Notes: generated by a model not told the origin, from the sequence alone. Positions 8,916 to 20,006 are shown, counted from the stretch's first letter. The stretch: 64,000 nt of DNA from Piezodorus guildinii (GCA_023052935.1 CM041295.1:24261575-24325574), one strand, 5' to 3'. Program-made: numbers and translations.

Positions 8916-11900
8916 CTTCTTCTTCTTCTTCTTCTACTGGCTCAACAGGCGCATGAGGCCGCCCTTGGCCTGCTCAACAGTCGCCAACCATCCTTCTCGA
9001 TCCTCAGCTCGTCTCAGAGAGATCCCGAGCTGTCTAAGATCCTTCCCTACACCATCCTTCCATCGACCCTTCGGCCTGCCACGCCGGCGCCGGCCATCCG
9101 GAACATTCCTGTACACTCTACTTGCAACCCTGTCACAATTCATCCTCATCACGTGCCCAATCCATTTTAACCTCTGTATCTTAATATGAGAGGAGATACT
9201 GATATCCTGGTAGAGCTGAAACAATTCCTTATTTTTCCTCCGCCGCATTGACCATCCTCAAATACGGCTCCCAGGATTCTCCTTAGGATTACCCGTTCAA
9301 ACCTATCAAGCAGGTCCACATTTTTGTTGTTGAGGATCCACGTTTCTCCACCGTACGTAACCACTGGTCTTACAAGGGTTTTGTATAGCATCAACTTGGT
9401 GGAGCGGCTCAAAAGCTTGCTTCTAAATAGCTTTGATAAGGAAAAATAGGCTCTATTACCAGCTGCTATACGCATCCTTACCTCTTCTTCTTCCTTCAGG
9501 TCATCATTTATAATAGAGCCTAGATACTGAAAACTTCTTACCAGTTCTATTTTATAGGGTCCCATTTCATAATGACTCTGCCTCTGGTCCATTCGTGTGC
9601 CTAGTACCATTATCTTAGTTTTCAGCTCGTTGACTTTTAGACCGATCTTTCCTGCTTCCTTGTCCATTGCTTCAAAGGTCGCTCTTATGCTCGGCAGGGA
9701 TCTACCAATAATGACCACGTCATCTGCATATGCGAGAATTTGAGACATCTTCGTAAATATTGTCCCTTGTTGTTCTAATTCCGCCCTATTGATGATAACT
9801 TGCAGAGCAATATTGAACAGAAGAGGAGCTATTGGATCTCCTTGTCTCAGACCACCTTCTACTTCAAACGGCTCCGATAGCCCACAGCATTTAACTTGGC
9901 AAATTGTATTTGCCATTGTGCATTTTACTAAACGAATTAGTTTACATGGTAGTCCCAGTTCATGCATGGCTACTACGAGCTTACTCCTAACTATGGTATC
10001 ATAGGCGGCCTTAAAATCGACAAACAACATCCAGGTAGTCTACTGAAACTCATTCATCTTCTCACAGATTTGCTTCAGGGTGAAGATTTGATCAATAGTG
10101 GACCTATTGGGCCGAAAACCACCCTGATAGTCGCCCAGTTTCTGTTCTACATATGGGAGGAGCCTGTTATAAAGGGTTATAGAGAAAATTTTATATGCCG
10201 CACTTAGCAAACTAATCCCCCGATAGTTACTGCATATTGTTGACTCGCCCTTCTTCTTGTACACGGGCACTACAAGAGCCTTATTCCATTCTTCAGGCAG
10301 ACGTTCCTCTTCCCATATCTGAGCTACCAGTTCCTGCAGTTCCTTTGCAACTTCATTATGTCCCGCTTTTAACAACTCTGCGGGCAGTCCATCATTACCT
10401 GGCGCTTTATTATTTTTGAGTTTATTAAGGATGTCTTCGATGTCCTCTACATCTGGTGGAATGGTTTCCAAGTCATCCTCATTTGTCCTCAATGGTAACT
10501 GGGCTTGATCTCCCTCGTTGGTCTCCGAATCTCTTGGGTTCAGCAGGTTCCCGAAATACTGTCGCCACCTTTCCTGTACCTCTTCTTCCAGCATTAGCAT
10601 TTTACCCTGGTCGTCCCTTATTAGGTTTCCTTTCCTAGTCGGTTCGCTTTTGATGTGATTCACCGATCTGTAGAATTTGCGTGATTCATTTTTTCTTTTT
10701 GCGTTTTCTATGTCCTTGATTTGCTTCATTAGTGATTCCTTCTTTTTTCTCCTAACCAATCCCTTCGCGAGTTTCCTGGCATCTTTGTACTGCTTGAAGC
10801 TCTGCCGTGTATTTCTACTAATCCAGATTAGTCTTTTTTCATTCCTTATCTGGACAGCCTGCTCGCATTCTTCATCAAACCAACCGTTACGATGACTTCT
10901 TTTCTTTACTCCACACACTTCTTTTGCAGACTGCGTTAAACCTGTCTTGATGCGTCTCCACCTACTTTCAATAGTTTCCGTACCTTCACTAACTGTTATG
11001 CTCATAACTGTCTCATGGAACTTCTCGGTAAATCTATCACTCTCTTCTTCAGTCCCGAGGCGTTCTGTATTCCACTGCTCACTTCGGGGCATTGGTTTCT
11101 TTGTAGAGCATTTTATTTTTTGGTGAAGTTTTATGATTACTAAGTAGTGATCGGAGTTAACATCATATCCTCTATATGACCGTACATCATTTACACAGCT
11201 GAAATTTTTGGTGGAGACCAGTACGTGATCAATTTGGCTTGCAGAGGTACCATCTGGAGAGTGCCATGTTTCTTTGTGCACTTTTTTATGAGGGAACATA
11301 GTACTCATGACTGCCATGGATTTCACGGTTGCAAAACTTACCATCCTTAGTCCATTGTCATTTGTCACTTGATGTAAACTATGCGCTCCAATTGTTGGTC
11401 TCAGCTCTATCTCCTTCCCGACTTGCGCATTGAAATCTCCTAGGACGATTTTCATATCATAGTTGGGACAGGTATTATAAGCAGCTTCTAATTGTTCATA
11501 GAAGGTATCTTTCAACTCCTCATCCTTCTCTTCTGTGGGTGCATGAACACAAATCAAACTAATGTTTCTGAAATGCCCTCTAATGCGTAGTTTGCAAAGC
11601 CTTTCGTTAATTGGTTGGAAGTCAAGGATTGCAGATTTTATTCTGTTGGAGACCATAAATGCTACTCCAAACTCATGTCTGTTTTCTGACCCACTATATA
11701 GCATCGTAAAGTTCTTTCCCTTTATATCTCCTTTACCAGTCCATCTCATCTCTTGTACAGCCAAAACGTCTAAGCGACTCTTCTGGGACACATCAGCAAG
11801 TTCCTTAAAAGCTCCAGCTCGATATAGGGTCCGTACATTCCATGTGCCAATTTTGTATGTCCGTTTCCGAGGTCCATGTCGTATCCGTGAATCAATTCTA

Positions 11901-12038
11901 CATCCGAGGCTTTGTTGAGTATTCGTAACATTGTACTTTTTTACGTTTCATGGGGAGTCAGCCCATGACCCAACCCTCCTCCTTTATCCAGGCTTGGGAC
12001 TGGCAATGGCCTTAGTATAACTATTTCCATTGGCGGAG
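8916..12038 (-). mobile_element. Full-length RTE-clade non-LTR retrotransposon
   Basis: Bounded by a perfect 15-bp TSD, TTATTTTTAGTAGAT (8901-8915 and 12039-12053), which defines a 3123-bp element on the minus strand. The 3' end is a GAA-repeat tail (TTC on plus at 8916-8935), typical of RTE elements, which end in short tandem repeats instead of poly(A). The 5' leader contains GGATAAAGGAGGAGGGTTGG. One long frame encodes an apurinic-type endonuclease followed by reverse transcriptase. The copy has only two obvious lesions. Confidence 0.95.
8934..11938 (-). pseudogene. RTE endonuclease-reverse transcriptase (one stop, one frameshift)
   Basis: The frame enters at about 11938 and reads IGTWNVRTLYRAG (endonuclease motif I), VQEMRWTG, GDFNAQVG and NSDHYL (endonuclease catalytic loop). 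The RT follows: NNKAPGNDGLPAELLK, NYRGISLLSAAYKI, GFRPNRSTIDQIF, FVDFKAAYDT (motif A), GLRQGDPIAPLLFN (motif B), LAYADDVV (catalytic) and FQYLGSIIND. A single in-frame TAG at 10037-10039 lies just before motif A. A 1-base loss near 9255 shifts the last about 100 codons, which carry the typical tail WIGHVMRM and RRGRPKGRWKD. Restoring these is not needed to recognise the family. The protein would nick the target site and prime reverse transcription of its own RNA. Confidence 0.93.
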
Positions 12039-12225
12039 TTATTTTTAGTAGATATTATAATATATTAACGTAGATTCGGAGTGGTAAACATTATTTTAAA
12101 CCTAAAATGTTTACTGATGGAGATTATGGTGACTGTATGATGTAGAAGTTGGTTGGTTCGAGAAAACACTCATGTTTTTGTTTTTTTTACAAAATATTTC
12201 AAAATTATAATAAGGAACTAAGTAA

Positions 12226-12596
12226 CAAATTGTATATAGTTATGTTTGTTTGTATAATGTTTATTTATTTTCCAACTTTGTATTTATCTCAACTACAGGT
12301 TGTTGTTCTGATTTGTTTTGTTTTTATAAATTATTATTTTTTTGTATATATTTGAATTTATTTATTTCCGATTTTATGCAATTTGACTTTATCATTATTA
12401 AAAAAAAATAAATTTACAAAAAAAAAAAAAAAAATGACTGATTCCTGATTATTCCACCTATAATAGTTTCTACAGTCGACTATACATCCTCAATATTTTC
12501 TGTATATATTGTATGAATGTATTTTCATATCACTATTACTACTGTTCATTATTAAACAAATTGTAATATATCTCAATAAATAAAAATAAAAAATCC
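12226..12596 (+). mobile_element. Jockey 3' untranslated region remnant
   Basis: Matches the 3' UTR of the element at 58296-58810: TTGTATATAGTTATGTTTGT, TTATCTCAACTACAGGTTG, then TATATTGTATGAATGTA and CAAATTGTAATATATCTCAA with an AATAAA end. About 70 unrelated bases (12421-12490) including an A-run interrupt it. Confidence 0.75.
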
Positions 12597-12869
12597 ACAT
12601 AAGGAAAGGAGAAGAGAGCGAAAGATATATAATTGTGATAATATATTTATAAGAAAAGTATGCAAAAGAAATAATAATCATAAAAATATGTAAATACATA
12701 ATTGCCTCAGTGAGATTATTCCAAAAAGTGATAGGTAATGGGATTTTTTAAACGCTATCTACATGCTACAGAACTTAGGAGAACTAAAAAATCCGATAGA
12801 GATTTAAACATAAGACTTATCGGAATGAATTGCTGTTGTTACTGCGTCGGCTTTACTAGGGTTAATGTT
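12597..12869. other. AT-rich intergenic sequence
   Basis: Nothing recognised. Confidence 0.4.
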
Positions 12870-13290
12870 GAACCCTTTTCTTTATTTTTTTTATTGTTTT
12901 ATTGAAATTTACAGCTTTATTATGTAATACGATTAGTAAATGTGGCTAAAATATTAAAGGCACAAAACACATGTAGAGAAGCTTCCCATAGGAAGCACTA
13001 TAAAAATATTTTAAACTAGGTCTCGGGGCCATCTCCTCTTTTCAGTCGCTTTATTACCCATAAAATATTATCAGGGTTCCATGTAAGGTGTTTGTGAAGG
13101 TGGTGTTTAGGACACTAAATATCGGGTCTGTTCAACAGGAACAAGCGGAATGTTATTGAAGGATACTGTAAGGCAGGATGTCATAGATTTACGACAAGGA
13201 ACCTTTTTAATACAAAAATTATGATTTAATCCACGTCCGCTCTTGCATATATTATATAACATTATCAGTAAATTAAAAAGGTTTAACATT
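12870..13290 (-). mobile_element. Jockey 3' fragment, internally deleted
   Basis: On the minus strand this reads PCRKSMTSCLTVSFNNIPLV and EQTRYL, homologous to the RT thumb region, then jumps to the C-terminus and 3' tail (CTGTAAATTTCAATAAAAC). The frame is broken and the central part deleted. Confidence 0.75.
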
Positions 13291-13954
13291 AACCAATACG
13301 TTTTTAAATCGTAAAGCCGACGAAGCGATCTAAAGCAGTATTTTTTGTGTAATATTTACCATTTATGTATTTTTGTAGTAGTGTAAATTAGTATTTACTC
13401 TCAAACTCACACTTAGACCTTTTATACATGACCTACAACGTTTATTTCCTTTGAGAACTCGAATACAAAAATTTTCACGATCGGATTACTTACCTCCCTC
13501 ACTATATATTCCATATATACCTAAGTTAGTGAGTGGAAAATAAATGTAATAATTAATGTTATAAGTTTATAGTTATATTATATAAAAATAGAGCATTTCA
13601 TATATATCGTTAAAAATAATAGAAAATTAGTTATTCAGCAATGTCCCTTAAAACCTAAATATTTTATAAATCAAATTTTAATCATAATATTTCGATTGAG
13701 CAAATGAGACATTTGCCCCCCTTTGTAACTTTAAAGTCAAGAACTTGGCTTAGAATAAGTTGACTTATTAATATATTCTTGAAGAACTTCATCATACAAA
13801 GTCCCAAAATAATAGAAGAATGCTGAAATTCGTACTTCATTACTTAGCTATAATTACAAATTGATGTTAGCTTCAGAAATAACGTCGAAAGGCTGTACTA
13901 AAAACTAAGAATCGAAACTACAAAAATTTTAGTTTCATTATTATAATAATTATC
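13291..13954. other. AT-rich intergenic sequence
   Basis: No coding or structural feature recognised. Confidence 0.4.
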
Positions 13955-14690
13955 ACTTTCACTTATATTAAATATATAGTAAGTGAAAGTTTTGATTAAA
14001 ATTCGCGTTTTCACCAGAAATACACATTTCTCCCGAGTTGAAATGACCAAGTCTCGTGTCTTTCTGTCTGTGTGTGTTTTCATCTGGTGCGTCTAACTCG
14101 AAAAATATATCCCATATAAAACTGAAATTTTATATATTTAAAGCGTTATGTATGAATGTTTCAGCAATTTTTTCAACAAAATCGGCGGATGAGATGATCT
14201 CATTTTCCACCTTTTTAGGAGTTTCTCTGAAAAAGCTCTAACGATTTTGATTTAACTCCGTATATCGATAAAAAATGTAATGGATTTTTATGTACAGTAG
14301 GTTTCATTCTGGTCGTAATAGTGTGATAGGACTTAAAATTGTCTTCCTCTAAATTCTCTTTAATTTTGTAGACTCAAAAAAATTAATCTTATAATCTTAT
14401 TAGCATTGATAAAAAGCGGCAAAATATAAAATTTGAGTGAACTTAGCGAACTAAAAGAGGAAGGAGCAAACATTTTTTTTTCGAACATAAGAATAGTAAT
14501 ATAGTTGTATAATATTCTGTTGTAAAGCTAACAAATTGAGAAATAATGTTATCTTATATACAAACTTGGAGAAGATTATTTAATATGGCGAATAGGGTTT
14601 ACAATTCAGTGGTTATTGCATGTAATACTTTTATATCGTAATATTATTTAGTCAAAAAAATATATTTGGTCCAAATAATATAGTACTACC
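13955..14690 (+). repeat. REP1 copy
   Basis: Carries the ordered REP1 landmarks: ATATATAGTAAGTGAAAGT, AATACACATTTCTCCC, GAAATGACCAAGTCTCGTG, a tract rich in TGTGT, CAAAATCGGCGGATGAG, CTAACGATTTTGATTTAACT, GTAGGTTTCATTCTGG, TAGTGTGATAGGACTTAAA and AGCATTGATAAAAAG. It is noncoding and diverged. REP1 is present many times in this window; its class is unknown. Confidence 0.75.
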
Positions 14691-14787
14691 AAAATATTTG
14701 GTCTAAAGAGAAATGTGGCCACTGGGAAGTTTAAAGCAATACGCCGAAATGCGGAGCTTGTACTCTGTGAATATAATTGAGTTGATA

Positions 14788-15655
14788 CGAGACATGTTTT
14801 TTAAAGTAAGTACCGTTTTGGAATTAAAAAAAGACGTGCAAAGATATCGCAATAATTTTATTTTTACATGAAACCTTAATCTACTTTTATATAATTTACA
14901 AGAATTTTCTTCATTGTATACGTTGCTTACTGAGTGTTTAAGATGCCTCCGACAATCGCGAGTCCCGCTGATTGGGAAGTATGGGCTGTTATACGATTTC
15001 TTAGTGCTAAAGGCGTAAAACCGATCAATATTCATCGTGAGATCGTTGAAGTTTACGGACAAAACATTATGAGTGATGGAAATGGTATGGGAATGGGTAA
15101 GAGCATTTAAAGATGGCCACACAAATGTGCATGATGAAGAACGGAGTTGGCGTCCGTATTGCTAGTGGAGTATCTGACATTATGAGACATTGAAAAATCT
15201 GCGTCCTGCAATCCTGAACAAATGACGTGGCAAGTTGAGTAAGGGTGTCGTTTTTCTGCATGACAATGCCCGTCCACATGTGGCTAATCGGGCCAAATAA
15301 CTCATCAAATCATTTAAATGGAAAACTCTAGATCATCCTCCATACAGCCCTGATCTGGCGCCCAGCGACTACCATTTGTTCCTGCACTTGAAGAATCACC
15401 TGGGCGGTCGGCGTCTTCAAGACGATAATGAAGTCAAAACATTTGTGAGGCAGTGGTTAACAAGTCAGGCGGCAGAATTTTTTGAAGAGGGTATTCAAAA
15501 ACTGGTGCCGCGTTATGAAAAGTGCCTCAAAATTCATGGAAATTGTGTAGAAAAGTAGATTAAGGTACAGGGTTTCATGTAAAATTAAAATTATTGCTAT
15601 ATCTTTTCACGTCTTTTTTAATTCCGAAACGGTACTTGCTTAAAAGCATGCCTCG
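14788..15655 (+). mobile_element. Mariner element, internally deleted
   Basis: A TA dinucleotide flanks each end (14786-14787 and 15656-15657). Long inverted repeats of about 85 bp begin CGAGACATGTTTTTTAAAG on the left and CGAGGCATGCTTTTAAGC on the right arm. The transposase relic starts at 14943 (MPPTIASPADWEV, then AVIRFLSAKGVKPINIHREI, a helix-turn-helix). A central deletion removes the first catalytic aspartate region. The second (FLHDNARPHV) and third (PDLAPSDYH, 34 residues later) are kept, followed by QWLTSQAAEFFEEGIQKLVP. It is non-autonomous: length 868 bp against about 1.3 kb for complete mariners. Confidence 0.92.
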
Positions 15656-15714
15656 TAGCATCGCAGTGAATGAATTGCGCGTGTAAGGTTGTGGCCTAAG
15701 TGAAGAACGAATTC

Positions 15715-15890
15715 CGTAATAGTTGTTATTTGCTGAACCGACTGGTAGGTGTCCAAAAGGTTGGTTAAAGCGTCAATTGGAGGATGTTGTTAAGTCTGAT
15801 CTCGTGGGATTGGGCTTGGATGGTGATCCTTGGACGAATCTTTGTAGGCAGTACTTCAGGTTCTGTAGACCTATTATTATTATTACTCAG
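15715..15890 (+). mobile_element. RTE 3' end fragment
   Basis: Translates as LFAEPTGRCPKGWLKRQLED and VGLGLDGDPWTNLCRQ, homologous to the C-terminus of the RTE copy at 24982-25953. Ends in an ATT repeat tail (15871-15885), the same tail type as that copy. 5' truncated. Confidence 0.8.
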
Positions 15891-15929
15891 GTTACAGACC
15901 TTCTATCAGACCACGCGAAAAAATCATGA

Positions 15930-16305
15930 CTACTTGCTCTTCCAGTACCCCTTTATTTGTTTACTGAAGACTCTCTTCCTTTCTTCAGTCCACTTTGGCC
16001 TTTAGGCTTTAGGTGTTGTTTTCTCTGACATCACATCTTACTTGTACCCTTTGTATCTATAGACGGCATTTTTCATTACGTCCGCTGAATCAATCTGAGT
16101 TCTTTCCAAATCAATTTTGACTTTTGTCATCCAGGGTGTAGTGGTCTTGAGTCCCTGGATGTATCTGAGGATTCTGTTGGTGAGCCTAGTCTGTGGGAGT
16201 CTGCTGATGTGTCCATGAAAGCTCAGTCGCCTCTTTCTAATGTTGAAGAACTTCTCTGTGGTGTCCCTGGAGTGAAGGAGGAGTCTCCTTTAGGCAGCGT
16301 CTTCA
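15930..16305 (-). pseudogene. Non-LTR retrotransposon C-terminal remnant
   Basis: The minus strand reads HSRDTTEKFFNIRKRRLSF, GHISRLPQTRLTNRILRYI, KTTTPWMTKVKIDLE and, past two stops, KWTEERK and GYWKSK. Long, partly open frames of the form RRLxFxGHIxRL, about 60-100 residues from the end, characterise the tails of several insect LINE reverse transcriptases. No RT core is present here. The fragment abuts an HH-A repeat. Confidence 0.65.
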
Positions 16306-16425
16306 GGTCGAGTCAACCCTGATGAAGGCCCACATTGTAGGCCGAAACGTCGGCACGTAATTAAAATAACACTTATTTTAAATGTGTGTTTTTAATTTAT
16401 GACCGCACCCCCAACCATCTTCCTC
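16306..16425 (+). mobile_element. HH-A repeat, right arm
   Basis: From the CCCTGATGAAGGCCCACATT core through CGGCACGTAATTAAAATAAC and ATGACCGCACCCCCAACC to TCTTCCTCAT. It matches the right half of 17529-17818. Upstream of the core the sequence is unrelated to the other HH-A copies. Confidence 0.75.
16319..16351 (+). ncRNA. Hammerhead-like core, HH-A
   Basis: CTGATGA (16319-16325), helix II AGGCC...GGCC closing a CACATTGTA-containing loop, then GAAAC (16344-16348), GTC and GGC. All core residues match the hammerhead consensus. ACGT forms a self-complementary helix III. Helix I is limited to CC/GG. Activity is untested. Confidence 0.5.
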
Positions 16426-16529
16426 ATCGAAAGTAAATATAATTCTATAAACCTTTTTTCAACTCTAAGTTTGTTAAAAGTTCTTCAGTTGCTATTAATA
16501 ACCGAAGCAAGTGAGAGTCGTGTGTTTTT

Positions 16530-16675
16530 TAAATATGAGGAAACTAAATATTTAATTTCAGTTTCCATTCTCCCACCATGCGCCCTGATGATGGCCCACA
16601 AAGGGGGTCGAAACGTTGGCAAACAATAACATTTAGCTGTTTCATTTAATGACCGCTACCCGGACTAATTCCTTC
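16530..16675 (+). mobile_element. HH-B repeat, right part
   Basis: Contains GTTTCCATTCTCCCACCATG, the hammerhead-like core, AACAATAACATTTAGCTG, and the right terminal repeat CATTTAATGACCGCTACCC followed by GGACTAATTCCTTCCA. The left inverted arm is absent. The exon-like block is fused directly to CCCTGATGATG without the 256-bp intervening segment seen at 58834-59089. Confidence 0.8.
16585..16617 (+). ncRNA. Hammerhead-like core, HH-B
   Basis: CTGATGA (16585-16591), helix II with GGCCC/GGGGTC around ACAAA, GAAAC (16610-16614), then GTT. Three base pairs GCC/GGC can form helix I, and ACGT is a self-complementary helix III. Consensus core is complete. Confidence 0.55.
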
Positions 16676-17336
16676 CACTAAATATTTAAAGTATATTTTT
16701 GAAAAATATGGATACAAAAATTCCTTTAATAAAAAAAAATCTTTTGCGGTATGTATTAAATAGACTTTATGTAAACTACCTGTTAGAGTTCAGCAAAGTG
16801 ATGGTGCAAACCTTTTTTAGAATTGTGTACAGAATATACTGAACATGGATACTACAAACCATCGTACATAGATAAACCACAGTTCCAATATTAAGGTTCA
16901 TCTCTAAAGGGAAATTTCCACCTGAAAAAAACACAGGGGCTGTGTTGAGGACTGAAGGTACAACAGGTACAAAGGGAAGTTGTCTAAGTTCCCGCCAGAC
17001 AATCATTTCCGCACATCCTCCTACACAACCCTGATTCACCCCTCAGTTATCAACAGACCTTTGTTCTTAAATTGTCTGTGCCATGAGTTTTATATCATTT
17101 TTTTGTCTATTTTTTTAATGTTATTAGCATTATTTGGTCCATCTGATAATTGTATCCGAATTTCGGTTAATTATTTTCATTAATGAACATTTGCAATAGA
17201 CTACAAAAATTACACTCTTATAAAATTTGAGGTATTTCATGTCAAGATACGTAGAAACCGAATAACGAATTTAAAAAAATCCATTTGTTCTCCGTTCCCC
17301 GTACGCCGTCTGCCGCTTTTCTCCGAAACTACTGGA

Positions 17337-17338
<2 letters not shown>
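16676..17338. other. Unassigned sequence
   Basis: A block with somewhat higher GC at about 16780-17060 holds an 87-codon minus-strand frame without a recognisable domain. It could be an old retroelement fragment, but no motif supports that. Confidence 0.3.

Positions 17339-17376
<38 letters not shown>
17339..17376. repeat. Poly(T) tract
   Basis: A run of about 37 T; possibly the tail of a minus-strand insertion, with no recognisable element attached. Confidence 0.9.
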
Positions 17377-17380
<4 letters not shown>

Positions 17381-17528
17381 GGCACAAAAATACCAGGGAA
17401 TCCAATGATGAACCTAACACCTTGACGTTTATATCAGCCGCTTAGTTTTAAAATTAAAATAAGGCGGTCATTAGGTTAGAATTGATTTATATCAATAACT
17501 CAATTAATTTTGAATAATGATGGAGTTT

Positions 17529-17818
17529 AGTTGACCGTTGAGAATATTAAATGAGGAAGGAAGATGGTTGGAGGTGCGGTCATCAGAAAAAAAAACACTT
17601 ATTCAAAAGTAGTACTTATTTTAATTGTGTGCCGACGTTTCGGCCTAAATTGTGGGCCTTTGCCGGGACTAAGAGAATGTTGTTATCTTGTCTCCCTTAG
17701 CACTGATGAAGGCCCACAATTTAGGCCGAAACGTCAGCACACAATTAAAATAAGTAATAATTTTTAATGTGTGTTTCTTTCTGATGACCGCATCCCCAAC
17801 CGTCTTCCTCATTTTATT
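17529..17818. mobile_element. HH-A foldback element
   Basis: A near-complete palindrome of about 290 bp. Left arm from AAATGAGGAAGGAAGATGG through GCGGTCATCAG, ACACTTATT, AATTGTGTGCCGACG and TTTCGGCCTAAATTGTGGGCC; right arm is the reverse complement, ending CGTCTTCCTCATTT. The spacer contains GTTGTTATCTTGTCTCCC. The left flank TTAGTTGACCGTTGAGAAT is also found at the left end of the HH-B element at 48117. Confidence 0.85.
17703..17735 (+). ncRNA. Hammerhead-like core, HH-A foldback
   Basis: CTGATGA (17703-17709), helix II AGGCC/GGCC with an intervening CACAATTTA, GAAAC (17728-17732), GTC. Immediately upstream is CTCCCTTAG|CA, a splice-acceptor-like junction. The equivalent site in the left arm has decayed (CCGGCAAA). 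Confidence 0.5.
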
Positions 17819-18026
17819 ATTTTAAAAAAATTTAGAAGTGTTTTGAACCAATAAACCACGAATAATTATAGAAAAGGAAAAGAAAAAAAAATGAAATTTT
17901 ACCCATAAATACTCCCTTAACTCAGTTATTTTTAAAGATAGAGAAAAATATGTGAAGAGTTTTAGAATCAGTAAAGGGCGATTAACAAAAAAATAAAAAA
18001 AATTAGAAAAAATAAAAAATCTTTCA

Positions 18027-18030
18027 TAAT

Positions 18031-18108
<78 letters not shown>
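18027..18108. repeat. (TA)n microsatellite
   Basis: About 80 bp of alternating TA. It generates an artefactual Tyr-Ile open frame on the minus strand. Confidence 0.95.
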
Positions 18109-18109
<1 letters not shown>

Positions 18110-18653
18110 GCTTGTAACTCGAGGCAAAACTAAAATGATTGTTTAACTGCTGTATGCGCTTCAACTTCGAGATCTCATGGGTCTGTCATGCGATTCTACG
18201 AATAGTGGCTTTACCCTTTTCACTGTTGTAAGTACTTTCTCAATCTTGTTAAAATTTACATAACTGTAGGAAATCACGTTAAACATCTATAAATATTTTT
18301 ATGTTAAGGAACGGCGTTGTCTGGTGTGTCGAGTACTACTGGTCTCGGAGTCCCAGGGTAGAATGTTTTTTTTGTTTTGTTATTTCAGCGATATAGAGAC
18401 CTTCATGGGACACACCCAGCCTCTATAAAATGGTTCCCCGAAAATTGGGGGGGGGAGACCTATCGGCTGAGGGTGAAATATGCCTAATCACTTCCTTGCA
18501 CTGCCGTTGGACATTATAGGGTATAGTTCCAAAAAAATACTGAACCCAAGACCCTTAATAGGTTGTAGAGATACAGGTTTCTTTTTTTTTCTATAGGATT
18601 GAAATGTTTGAGTTGAAAAAAAAAAAAATAATAGTAATAAAAAAAAATAACTT
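18109..18653. other. Unassigned sequence
   Basis: No gene or known repeat recognised. Contains several short A/T homopolymers. Confidence 0.4.
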
Positions 18654-18666
18654 GAACAACAAAATC

Positions 18667-18956
18667 ATGGGGAGCCCGTGGCTGAGTGCCGTGCGCTAGT
18701 CTCTCATGCTACAGGTTCTGAGTTCGAATCCCAGTCCCGGCGGGGCTTTTATAAGAATGTAAAAAAATGGGGATTCACTCACAGCCTCTCCCCCGGTATG
18801 TGAGACCCGTCAGCCAAAGGGTGGCCACTCACAAAGTTAGTCGTAGGGAGTGATGATCCTACACTAAAAATTGCATCCTGAAACGTGAGTGTAAACTCAC
18901 AGGAGTTTACACCACGAGGCCCAGGGCCTACACGGCCTGTCGCGCCACTGGAAAAA
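18667..18956 (+). mobile_element. SINE-A, full length
   Basis: Thirteen-base TSD GAACAACAAAATC at 18654-18666 and 18957-18969. Head: GGGAGCCCGTGGCTGAGTG (A box) and GAGTTCGAATCCCAGTCCC (B box). Then GGGGATTCACTCACAGCC, GGTATGTGAGACCCGTCAGC, GTAGGGAGTGATGATCC and the 3' end GGCCTGTCGCGCCACTGG plus an A-rich tail. This copy is a good reference for the family. Confidence 0.95.
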
Positions 18957-18969
18957 GAACAACAAAATC

Positions 18970-19344
18970 GGGTTTTGGTTGAGTTTAACCTTAACTCATT
19001 TATTACTGTCAGACCCACAGACGCAGATAATTCCGAAACAATATAATCCTTTCGTTCATGGAAGTAAAGTCACCAATGATTTTGATTAGGTCAGATTGTG
19101 TAGAGTAGCTTAGTTGAAGAGGATCAGTTTTAAAACTCTCTTCATGGAAATCGCAAAGTTGAGATTGTAATAATCTTCTGAGGGGTTTCGAGAATTTGAA
19201 AAGGATTAAGATATTGAAGTAATCTGCGGGAAGCTAGATGTCACAATGTTTATTAATGATATTTTTTCTGTTATTTTGTTGTTGTCATTTATTGATATTT
19301 TTTTGTTCATGTCTTTTGATTTAAAATGTTTGACATATTCATTG
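18970..19344. other. Unassigned AT-rich sequence
   Basis: No feature recognised. Confidence 0.4.
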
Positions 19345-19460
19345 TTCGGTGCTGGCAACACGCGACTTTTACATACCTCGGCTGTTTAAATCAATTTAAG
19401 AACTATTAAATAAACAAAAAGTTGAAACAAGTTTCAAGTTAATTTTAATAAAAAAATGTA
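19345..19460 (-). repeat. REP1 terminal fragment
   Basis: Begins GGTGCTGGCAACACGCGACT and continues TACCTCGGCTG...TCAATTTAAGAACT, the REP1 terminus read in reverse. Confidence 0.6.
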
Positions 19461-19881
19461 TTTTTTTTTATTTATTCTACTCCAGTAAGCTCCACGTATT
19501 ATTACATATTTAAATAAGCGTTTTCTGTTTCCATCAACCTTATTTATTCATTTAAACTTTATTTACATCTTCTATTTTCATTGACGTATCGGGGTGGGCT
19601 CATTCTGATCTGCAAACCCGCACCACGTATTTGGTCAACGTCATTGGTCTATGTTATATCGTTTATATACATGTGTTAGAAGTCTTTGGTGATGTAAAAT
19701 CAATAAGTCGGTAAAAACTAAAATACTTTGGGGGAAAAAAAAGAAAATTTATAGAAAAAAAAGTATTGGATAAATGTATTAGCCAAAAGCAGAATGTACG
19801 ATTAAATTCAAACAACACATTACTTATTCAATTCACACACACATCAATGATACGTAGTTAATGGTTAATAATAATAGGGTG

Positions 19882-19885
<4 letters not shown>

Positions 19886-19950
<65 letters not shown>
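19886..19950. repeat. (TA)n microsatellite
   Basis: Pure alternating TA of about 65 bp. Confidence 0.95.
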
Positions 19951-19952
<2 letters not shown>

Positions 19953-20006
19953 ATTTATTTATTTTAAAATTTTTTTTTTTTTTTTTACAGAATCAATAGA
20001 CAACGT

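Noticed and set aside
8953..9189. Plus-strand open frames at 8889-9189, 9789-10207 and 10237-10895
   Set aside because: All lie antisense to the RTE coding sequence; they are shadow frames.
17822..18127. Minus-strand open frame of alternating Tyr and Ile, and similar frames at 27205-27420 and 27495-27731
   Set aside because: These are translations of (TA)n microsatellites joined to short unrelated sequence.
18667..18740. tRNA-like head with A and B boxes, which could be taken for a tRNA gene (also at 27753, 52158 and on the minus strand elsewhere)
   Set aside because: The head is followed by a conserved SINE body, is present ten times, and has target-site duplications around the whole unit in several cases; it is a SINE promoter and not a functional tRNA.
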